A stretch of DNA of 64,000 nucleotides from assembly GCA_038380795.1 (NCBI GenBank), contig CM076259.1, positions 100,613,739-100,677,738 of the forward strand, in the 5' to 3' direction. The translations under genes were made by a program, and so were the position numbers. Positions 12,201-19,779 of the stretch are shown here, piece after piece (position 1 is the stretch's first letter; every line of letters starts with the position of its first letter). The notes beneath the pieces are model-generated. The model ran no database searches. It was not told the origin of the DNA and saw only the letters and a list, made by a program, of their open reading frames with translations. Source of the stretch: Pyrocephalus nanus (taxonomy: Eukaryota > Chordata > Aves > Passeriformes > Tyrannidae).

Positions 12201-12846
12201 TCAAGAAATGGATCCCTGGATCATGACTTCAGCAAGCTATTACAATTAACACTGTAAAACAATTTGCTCGTGTTGCCTCCAGAACTTTTCCAGTATATAT
12301 TACTTCCATTTTGGCAGATATTCAGTTAGGAAGAATACGTAAAGATGCTTTACTTACTGCATTATCTCCCAAAGCTTTTTTGATGCTAATCCGTACTTTG
12401 AAAGCATTCTGTGCATCTGACACAAAGACAAAAAAGCAAACATATATTGATAGTCAGCAAAAATAAGATTTTAAATAATTTACTTCCCTCATTATTTCAC
12501 AAACAGCAGCTTCTAAATGTGTCTTAACAGATCATCTGTTTAAGAGAACAGAATTTACTAGCATGAAAAGAGCCCTACAGAGATTTACCATGACCTCTTT
12601 AAGTGAGATCAACTTCCATACTTAATTTGCAAACTCCTAAAAGAAGTGAATGCTCAGCATTTCAATCTTCAAACTGAAGACTACAGTTAAAATAAAAATC
12701 TGAGAAGCTGGCAGCTTTGTAGTCATAAACTGATAGCTGCTTTACTTGGGGAACAATGGGAATCAGCTCCAAATCTTACCTGGCTTGCAGAGCTCAGCAT
12801 GAGCAATGGCAACTACAGAGAGTATAAGCAGCAAAGCCCGTAACAT
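135..12846 (-). CDS. CLTRN: CLTRN (TMEM27, collectrin), N-terminal half, four coding exons; gene continues past the left edge
   Basis: Collectrin is a type I membrane glycoprotein related to the C-terminal collectrin-like domain of ACE2. It traffics neutral amino-acid transporters (SLC6A19 family) to kidney brush border and is made in pancreatic beta cells. Join, minus strand: 12846-12780, 12416-12358, 6670-6585, 251-135, giving 109 codons plus two bases of the next. The protein opens with a hydrophobic signal peptide (residues 1 to about 17) followed by AELCKP, as I remember for mammalian collectrin (AELCQP). Conserved blocks follow: NAFKVRISIKKALGD, YAWDANEEYLFKAMVAF and VLLCNVTDRVSFWFVVTD. 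N-glycosylation sequons lie at N79 (NVT) and N96 (NVT), close to the two human sites. The transmembrane segment and cytoplasmic tail lie off the window. Phases agree across all three junctions, so this is an intact gene. In vertebrates ACE2 usually lies next, here to the left. Confidence 0.96.
1137..1150 (-). promoter_or_regulatory. Candidate CTCF-binding motif in a CpG-rich patch
   Basis: Read on the minus strand the 14 bases are CCGGCAGGTGGCGC, matching the CTCF core CCASYAGRKGGCRS at 13 of 14 positions; the mismatch (G at position 3) is common in real sites. The surrounding 100 bases are far more CpG-rich than the AT-rich intron. Occupancy is inferred. Confidence 0.4.
1192..1795 (-). mobile_element. 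CR1 LINE, 5'-truncated 3' end, minus orientation
   Basis: On the plus strand it begins with the reverse complement of the CR1 3' UTR (GATCATCTAGCTCCAAC at about 1225). Upstream lies the end of ORF2, read on the minus strand, with the block EHLSYEEKMRELVLFSLEKR and, further upstream, CALAAQNTDHILGC and LVRPHLQYCIQLWG. About 14 codons usually found between QLWG and RATKM are missing, so the copy has an internal deletion as well as 5' truncation. It is an inactive, old insertion in CLTRN intron 3, in the same orientation as the gene. Confidence 0.9.
6585..6670 (-). CDS. CLTRN: CLTRN coding exon 3
   Basis: An 86-base exon between acceptor TTTACAG and donor GTAAGC, encoding residues 43-70 plus two bases. 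It carries the collectrin/ACE2 signature YAWDANEEYLFKAMVAFAMR; the human protein has the same block with few changes. The in-frame ORF around it continues into intron on the 5' side, so its apparent Met is not a start. Confidence 0.96.
9165..9275 (-). mobile_element. CR1 LINE 3' end fragment, minus orientation
   Basis: Contains TTGGAAGGGACCCCAAAGAT, then CATCTAGTTCCAA and CAGGGACACCTTCCACTAGA, the reverse complement of the CR1 3' UTR. Only about 110 bases remain. Confidence 0.85.
9725..9840 (+). mobile_element. CR1 LINE 3' end fragment, plus orientation
   Basis: Contains GCTCTGAGCAACCTGATCTG and ends with a diverged GGTCCCTTCC...ATGGTTCTGTG, the sense CR1 3' end. The middle is strongly degraded. 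It lies about 450 bases from an oppositely oriented CR1 end. Confidence 0.7.
12358..12416 (-). CDS. CLTRN: CLTRN coding exon 2
   Basis: A 59-base exon bounded by acceptor TCAG and donor GTAAGT. Joined to the last base of exon 1 it encodes residues 23-42, containing NAFKVRISIKKALGDNA, which lines up with the start of the collectrin-like domain of mammalian collectrin and ACE2. It is too short to appear as a stand-alone ORF and was found by homology and phase. Confidence 0.95.
12417..12779 (-). other. CLTRN intron 1
   Basis: A 363-base intron between the signal-peptide exon and exon 2. I see no features beyond the splice sites. Confidence 0.85.
12780..12846 (-). CDS. CLTRN: CLTRN coding exon 1 (signal peptide)
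   Basis: Starts at ATG 12846-12844 and encodes 22 residues plus one base: a leucine/valine/isoleucine-rich signal peptide ending ...AHA, then ELCKP. The exon ends at the donor G|GTAAGA. The chosen ATG has G at -3, an adequate context. An upstream ATG at 12857-12855 is out of frame, so it cannot be the start of collectrin. Cleavage is expected after the AHA motif at residue 17. Confidence 0.95.
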
Positions 12847-12857
12847 CCCGTCAGCAT
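12813..12857 (-). other. Short upstream ORF overlapping the CLTRN start
   Basis: ATG at 12857-12855 opens a 14-codon frame that ends in TAG at 12815-12813, overlapping the collectrin start codon (12846) in another frame. Its context is weak (pyrimidines at -3 and +4). It matters only if transcription starts upstream of 12857, which is likely but not shown. Confidence 0.5.
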
Positions 12858-12966
12858 GGAAATGTTGAGGCAAAAAGAAGTCGAGTCTCCCCTGTAAAGC
12901 ACTCTTAAACTTTCTGTGACCCAGGATTAAAGCATCAGGAGAACAAGTGAGCGACCAAGTAAAAGG

Positions 12967-12979
12967 TTTAATAATTAAC
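12967..12979 (-). promoter_or_regulatory. HNF1-type palindrome upstream of CLTRN
   Basis: TTTAATAATTAAC matches the HNF1 consensus GTTAATNATTAAC at 11 of the 12 specified positions. It lies 121-133 bases upstream of the CLTRN ATG, a promoter-proximal position. Collectrin is an established HNF1 target in pancreatic beta cells. The site is seen in the sequence; its use here is inferred. Confidence 0.65.
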
Positions 12980-13057
12980 CCCCGTTATTTTAGCTAAAAA
13001 CAGGCACTAGAAACAACTGTCTTCTGCTAGTTATTTACTATCTTTTCCTGTAATAAG

Positions 13058-13122
13058 GAAAACAAAAACAAACAAAAACCTAAACCCACAAAACCCACAA
13101 AACCCAAGCAAACAAACAAACA
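13058..13122. repeat. A/C-rich low-complexity tract
   Basis: Runs of CAAAA and CAAA units (for example CAAACAAACAAACAAG) upstream of CLTRN. Simple-sequence DNA with no coding content. Confidence 0.8.
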
Positions 13123-16100
13123 AGTTTTTAAATTTCCTTCCTCCTTTTTAGAAAAATACAAAATGTCACAGAGTGCTCCAGGCCAACCTTTTATTCCCAC
13201 AGCTGCTATGTCAGACAGACACACGAGATGTCTGAGGGATATCACACCAGAGCAGCCAGCAACTGTGACCCACAGCACCTGAATCAGAAAGTTGCCTGAC
13301 ACCAGATCTCAAAGGAAGCTGCCACCTGTCTTTCATGGGAAACTGCCCACAGAGGGTCCTTGAGGATAAAGGAAGACTAGGCACCCTTTTCACTCCTCCA
13401 GAAGAAATGTGTGATGAACACAGAACTCCTAGACCCAAAAAACAGGGCTCTGGATTTGCCCCTCACTTGCCTTTAAACTCACAGCACTTCTGAAGGGTCA
13501 CCCTGGTGGGTTCAGTGCTGTCCCCCTATTCCCACCCTGATCCTACTCCTGCATCCTGTCTCAGGAGCTGGTCTGAGCCCAGCAAAGTAAATACCTTGTT
13601 CTACTCAAAAACTCCCCGTGTCTGAGGCGTTGCTTTGCATGAAAAGAACTGTTATACACATGGAGAAATACGTCACAGGCTCGTTACAGTAGTAATGAGA
13701 ATAAGAAAAGGTGCAATAAAAGGACATGAGAAACATCTTGAATAGGGACATGTTCTTGTTTTGTAGACATGACCAGCTGTGTGTACATATAAACACACAT
13801 ATGGAAATACTTTAATTATGCACTCCATACTGTTAATCAAATGTTTACCAAGACAAAGAAATAAATAAATGCAGAGGAGAAACAATTCAGAAACTGAAAT
13901 GCATTGCAGGTACTTGAACAGTCTTTGCAATCTAGGCAGCTAGACAGGATTACTTTATTCCACTCTGCTGCTGTACTCCCCCTGTAGCCATTCTGATTAA
14001 TGGTTAGTTCCTAAATTGAAGACTGCTTCAAAATTACTTTCAGTTGGTCCTTTAGCACTGGGAAGTGTGTCTGGAGACTGCAAACCCAAAGACCTTCACA
14101 TGAACGACAAACAGTGAGAAAATTTGACTTTAACATTGGATTGAATTTATGGAAAACAATAACCAGTATTTACTACATTAGAATAGATGGACTTTCAGGT
14201 AACAAAGAACTTAACTGTTTCAGTAATTTAATCTTATTTTTTAAATCCACTGTTAAAGGACTTGATATCTCATCTTTAAAAGTCATTACACCAAGCTGAT
14301 TCCCAGGCACCACTTCAGTCTCACTAGGCAACCAGTTCTGAGTACAAAACTACTGGATACATTATCTACTTAGACATTCAATCTATGCCTATGAAAACAA
14401 AAAAGTGATGCATTAATTTCTAATGACACCTTAAATTAACATGCTGTATGTACACATATCAAAAAGGAGAGCACTGAAAAATGTACAGATGTATGAAAGA
14501 CTATCCTGTAACATTTGTAACACAAAACACCTTAAAAGAATGTGAATGCAACCAGTTTCATGGTAAATTCATTTGCATTGCTTCAATAACGAGCATGTAA
14601 ACTTCTTTGTACCTTTGGGGAAAACACTGAAGAACTTGGGAAGAGAGGAGAAAAGCCAAACACTCTTTCACTGCTGCCAGAAGGTAAATGGAACTGAGCA
14701 TCAATACACAATCACCTCTTTTCCCTCCTGTAAAACACCATAAATCAGTTCTTTCCCTCAGAATCACATGGAACCGGTGTCAAAGTACATCGAAGGCACA
14801 CAGCTACCAGCAGGAACAACTCAGAGGACATGACTGGATTCCCTGATCAGGGCTGCTGCCTTCCAGCCAGGATGGCTGATTTTCCCCAATTTATCTTGCT
14901 GGCAAGAAGCAAGACAAATGATTTTTTCCAGCAGAGAGGGGAGGAGGCCAAGGGAAGCAGCAGTGTGATAAACACCCTAGCTCAGAGCTCACAGGGTGCA
15001 CATCATGCAGTTGATATATATGTGCACAGCAACTTGGATGTGTGCCAAAGGCATCCAGCTGAAGGGCCCTGTGCTTACCCAGCTGTATATGCACAGAGCA
15101 CTGCACATAAGCAACTGATTGCTGCACATCTGTAAATTGTTTTCGAAAACCATCATGTTTTTTTAAACAAGCCAGGTGGATATGCAAGTTGTTAGTAAGA
15201 AGATACCTTTTCTTCAAATTAGTGATTTTTTAAAATACTGTCTTAAAAAGCACTGTAACTTTACAGGTTACATATGGAGTGTATGTGCGTAATCAAAAAA
15301 GACAGACGTTTTGTATCTCTGTAATAAATGTAGCTGCATGGCTAACCTTCTCCCCAGCCTCTCTGCTCCCATTTTGGGCAGATATGTAGCACTGTTAAAG
15401 CATGTCTGCATTCATTCGCCACTGACTAATGAGTCGGGCATCAGTTTGCTTGAACAAATGACAATTCACATATGCAAGGTACGTTTTTAACTCTCTATTT
15501 TGTGAGGTACTAGATTTTTAAGTAGTTCCTCTTTTATAGTACCTTTATTTCTCCTAACTACTGTTGAGCTACAGGCCACAGCCATGCAGAATTTCATGCA
15601 CAGTCTGCATTCCAGAAACATCATTGAACTAGTGCAAAGAATTATTTCTCATGTTGTGCTAAATATATTTGTCTGCCTGGTTGAAAATAAGAGTATGTCT
15701 ATAATTTTTTTCAGCAGTTGTGGCTTCCAGAAGTTCATCTATTATCTGTACATATATACTTAACAGTATATATACCATAATTTGGACTACCAAACAAATC
15801 AGGAGAGGATTGAAATTTCAAGAAAGCATGTGACTTGGTAAAGCAAACAAACAGACCCCTTCCATCTTCTCCATGTGATTAGCAAAGTACTTTTTCTGTT
15901 CTTTTCAATGTCTTTGAAATGGAAAATCCCAGGCAAGTAAAATATTGATAGCTATCGTATAAGTTAATTAACAGCTATGGCCAAACTTAACCTCAGTTTT
16001 CAAATTTGACAAATTAACAGTTTTAAACTCTGAGAAAGTTAATCTTTAGTCTTAAATAGTTGCGTTCAACTCTTTCGAGGCAGGAGTCAATGTGCGACTG

Positions 16101-18624
16101 TCAGCATTAGTCACTCATGGAAATGTACCTGGAGAACTGCAGACCCAGCTGTGCAGAGCACTGTGCAGTTCCCCAGGGGCAAGGGAAATCACAAACACTG
16201 TAGGTCTCCTGCAGGCTGCAGAAACTGATGAGATTGGGATCTAAGCAAATCTCAGTATCATCTGACAGACCAGGCTGGCTGATAAAGGTCCAGCCTGAGT
16301 CTCATTAAATGTGCGTTATTCCAGAAGGTTTTAGGGGAAGAGGGTGTTGAAGGAGGACTGCCACCACTGTCATCACTTTAACAGTGCAAAAGTGACTTAA
16401 GTTGTCACAGAGTTTTTTTATGAGTGCTCACAGGAGCAGACAACATGTGAGGAATTGTTTACCCCTTGAGAGTCTTGCCGGCATTAGCAGCAGGCAGAGG
16501 AAGGACGTGCTCTCCAGCATTCACATGCATAACCTTGGAAAGGGCACTTGGCAGTGGAAAGCACCCAGAATGGCCTGCAGTGGGGCTGGCACTGGGAGTG
16601 AGCAAACAGAGGGGGTGGCGAAGGATGGTGCTGCCACTTCAATGTCGCATTTGTAGTACAGCCTACAGCCCTGAAGTGTCAATGAAAACTGCCGCATCCC
16701 AAACCCACACTTCCTGGATGTTTCCTAGTTTACATGTATTTTCTGAGTCAGACAAATCCATACTAGTGACTGCCATTTCCCACATGTTCTCTTATGTTCA
16801 TTTTCTTCAGCTAGAAAAACAAAGAGATATACAATTCCATGAGGAAAGTACCACTCTTCTCCTGGAGCACACAGTAAATATTATGTGAGGTGAGGACAAC
16901 TTTTACATAATCTATATGCTTATAAAATGTATCTTTCCTTTTTCCACACAGGGCTCGAGCAAACAACAGAGTGAACACTTCTTATCTGCTTATGTCAGTC
17001 CACAATGATGGAAATACACGAAATGAAAACCAGAAGAACCACATGCAGACGTGTGCCAGATGGAGTCCCTGCACTCTCACTCAGATCTGCTCTACTGCAC
17101 ATGCAGAGTCCTGTGCACAAATCTTGAGAGACATACAGAGATTTATAATGCAATGTGGTAAGTAGCTTCAAGTTGTACGATAAAAGTTTCTCTGCTTTGG
17201 GCTATTCCATGAAGTGTAATCTGTGCATCCAGTACTGACCTTGTCATGATGAGGTTCACGTGAAGCTGTACCATGCAGGTGTATTTTTGTTTAGGAAATA
17301 TGGAACAATAAGTTCCACAAACTTCTTGAAGGTGTTCATCAAAATAAAATATGCTTGTAAAGGCCTGTGGTCTGTAATTCCAGTGCAAGAACTAACAGCT
17401 ATGGACAGGAATGCTACATTATTTTGGATATGTGAATGGCTCTTGCCTGGAATGGTCATATGTTTTTCTTTCTTTCACTGTATCAATTAAACTGTATGAA
17501 ACTCTGTGCATGGACTTGAATATCATGCTGCTGTAATGTGTATAAATTAATAAGAATAAACAAAATGGAAACAAATGTAATTATATTGTATTCTTGTTTT
17601 GAAGAAGATGACAGCTTTTTCCAGAATCATTATGGATATTTGTAATAGCTGGTTTGTGTTTTCTTAAAAAGAGATCCTATTTTTCACTATTGAAATATTT
17701 AAGCTTAAGATGGTGCCTTCTCCAAGTACATTGGGAAAATGCCATGATGAAATGTAGCACATCAACAAAAGGAATGACTGAATTTCTCAATTTTGACTTA
17801 TACATAGTTTAAGAGAAGGTCAATATTATGGCACTTACTCTGTTGAAAGGAGGATGAACAGTTATAGTTGTGATTTTCTAATGAAATAAGATTATGGAAA
17901 ACATTTGGGTTTTTTTTCAAAATTTTCATGGGTGTCAATGGTGCAACAGTTGTAAAATGCACAATACTGCCCTCTTCTGTATCCAAGAAGCAGCAAATTG
18001 TATGTTATTTTACATGTATGTTCTGCATAAGAAACAGTAAAAGTAATAGTGATGTCAACTCCTTCATTTTTAAGACAGTCTGACACGTGGTTAAGTAACA
18101 GCAGAGAGGTCACAGTCTGAATATTCATTGGTCAGGTTGCAAATGTAACTGCTGACTATAGCAGTCACATGCTTGCTCTGAATAACTTCACTGAGCTTCA
18201 GAGTAAGTCAGAAGATACTCATTAAGCTGTTAATGAACAGCACAGTCAATTAGTCAGATTTTGACAAAGCCTGCTGTGGTGTGCTTCACCGCCAGCAAAT
18301 TAGACTGTTTATGCGATACACTACCCCTAGGATACAGGAAATAAGATCCTACATAGTGGTTTAGGACAATAATTTAGACATTAATCAACAATGTACATTA
18401 TTAATAGGTATGCAAAACATGCCCAAATAAAACCTACAAATACTCTGCCTCTGAAGGCTGCAATCTATCACATGTGTCACTGAGGAATTGATTACTGACA
18501 ACTGGAATATTTTCACCCATTGTACCCATGATGGTCTGTGAGGAATAACTCGTTTCCTGCCATGAAATATGTTTATAATCAAGTCAGGTGTATGCCTCAG
18601 AGACATGATGATGGGATTGTATCA

Positions 18625-18873
18625 GCAGTGTGAGTTCATTGATCCACGTACGAGCCTGGTGTGTTCCCGCTGCTGCACTGCAGCTGTGACTTCCCTCAGC
18701 TCTGACAGCCCTGCTGTGGGCCAGGGCAGCCATTTATCCCTCATGGTCGTGGCAGCCAAGAGACACACTAGGAGCTCACCTCTTAACAGGCAGTGTGTGT
18801 TAAATTGAACAATGTACCAGCCCAGTGTGCTGCTGTGACTGCTGCACTGGAGCCGTGACTTCCCTCAGCTCTG
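18625..18873. repeat. Diverged direct repeat, two copies about 165 bases apart
   Basis: Copies at 18625-18704 and 18790-18873 share GCAGTGTG at the left, GTAC-AGCC in the middle and TGACTTCCCTCAGCTCTG at the right. The last 36 bases match at 33 positions. The sequence between and beyond the copies does not match. Origin unknown; it may be a local duplication or an unrecognised short repeat. Confidence 0.65.
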
Positions 18874-19034
18874 GAACGTGTGGGAACAACCCCCATTCCC
18901 ACAACTCCCAACACAACTGAGGTAGCTCACAGAGCTCAAGCTCTTGGCAGTCAGGACAATCACCCAGCACAGGCACTGCCATGTGCAGCAACACCCCGGG
19001 AGAGCTCAGGCACTGCAACTCTGGCACCCAGTTA

Positions 19035-19465
19035 TTCCACAGGGCTGAGAAAATCACACATCGCCAGGAAAGGCTGAATCGGGAAGTGCCCGAGAAGAGA
19101 CAACTGAGACGGGACCTCATTAGTGTCTATAAATATCTGAACGTGGGATGCCAAGAAGATGGATCCAGGCTCTTCTCGGTGGTGTCAACCACAACGACAC
19201 GAGGCAACAGGTAGCAACTGATGCCCAGGAAATCCCGCCTGAATACAGGAAAGAACTTCTTTTCTGTGAGGGTGACTGTGCACTGAGCAGATTGCCCAGA
19301 GAGGCTGTGGAGTCGCCCTCCCCGGAGATACTTAGGAGCCATCTGGCCGCATTACCGTGGCACTGCGCTGTGGGGTGACCCTGCCCGATGAGGGAGGCTG
19401 GACCAGGTGTCCCGTTCCCGTCCCTTCCAGCCTGGCCTGTTCCGTGACTCTGTGATCTCCGGGGC
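19035..19465 (+). mobile_element. CR1 LINE 3' end, plus orientation, next to the ZRSR2 promoter
   Basis: The left part is a degraded end of CR1 ORF2; translated, it has EKRQLRRDLISVYKYLNVGC then QEDGSRLFSVV and TTRGNR. The right part is the 3' UTR (GAACTTCTTTTCTGTGAGGG, TTGCCCAGAGAGGCTGTGGA) and ends with TGACTCTGTGATC. The copy is 5'-truncated and inactive. Its 3' end lies about 270 bases upstream of the ZRSR2 start codon and about 130 bases before the CpG island. Confidence 0.9.
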
Positions 19466-19575
19466 ATAGGAACACCCAGCGCACTCCACCGCTTCTGGTC
19501 TTTCGGAGAGTTTGGTAAAGTGGAGTTCAAAGCGATGTTTTCCCATGCACTCCCTGACTCGGGAACGCTCCCGAC

Positions 19576-19599
19576 AGGAGGGATAACAGGAGGGATAAC
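19576..19599. repeat. Tandem 12-base duplication
   Basis: AGGAGGGATAAC occurs twice head to tail (19576-19587 and 19588-19599), between the CR1 fragment and the CpG island. Confidence 0.9.
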
Positions 19600-19671
19600 G
19601 AGAATTCCTCTCCCTCCACCCCCCCCTCCCGGCCCGGCTGAGGCCGCCCCCGCTGAGGCCCCCCCCCGCCG

Positions 19672-19740
19672 CCGGAAGGGATTGCTCGCCCTTCCGCCGC
19701 GGGGTCACGTGAGGCCCCATCGGCCCCGCAAGATGGCGGC
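19672..19740 (+). promoter_or_regulatory. ZRSR2 core promoter: paired ETS sites, E-box and YY1 element
   Basis: Four known motif types lie within 70 bases. CCGGAAG at 19672-19678 and its inverted counterpart CTTCCG at 19691-19696 fit ETS/GABP sites. TCACGTGA at 19705-19712 is a palindromic E-box of the USF/MYC/TFE type. CAAGATGGCGGC at 19729-19740 is a full YY1 consensus whose ATG is the ZRSR2 start codon. Motifs are read directly from the sequence; binding is inferred. Confidence 0.7.
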
Positions 19741-19779
19741 GCCCATGTTACTGCCCGAGCCCCCCCTGGGGAAGCCGAG
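19733..19779 (+). CDS. ZRSR2: ZRSR2 coding exon 1
   Basis: Encodes [15 protein letters not shown] plus two bases of S16, ending at AG|GTGAGG. The MAAP start and KPS junction match mammalian ZRSR2; the residues between differ. The start codon lies inside a YY1 motif. Confidence 0.93.

Larger units (their letters stand above)
6671..12357 (-). other. CLTRN intron 2
   Basis: A 5.7 kb intron. It holds a poly(A) run at about 7722-7739, a purine-rich stretch near 8715-9075, and two CR1 3' ends in opposite orientations (about 9165-9275 and 9725-9840). I see nothing coding or structured in the rest. Confidence 0.8.
12980..19034. other. Spacer between the divergent CLTRN and ZRSR2 genes
   Basis: About 6 kb with no gene I can support. 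It contains an A/C-rich low-complexity run (about 13058-13122) and a diverged direct repeat (18625-18704 and 18790-18873). Several ORFs of 60-140 codons occur on both strands, none with a recognisable domain or splice context. In mammals CA5B occupies this place; no carbonic anhydrase exon is visible. Confidence 0.75.

Noticed and set aside
14830..15217. Overlapping 101- and 108-codon frames on opposite strands in the CLTRN-ZRSR2 spacer
   Set aside because: No domain, no splice or promoter context, and mutually antisense frames of similar length are expected by chance.
15962..15971. GTTAATTAAC as a second HNF1 site
   Set aside because: The two half-sites lack the central spacer base required by the HNF1 dimer, and it lies 3 kb from CLTRN.
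16402..16888. 84- and 140-codon overlapping frames on the plus strand
   Set aside because: No family resemblance and two different frames over the same bases; not supported as a gene.
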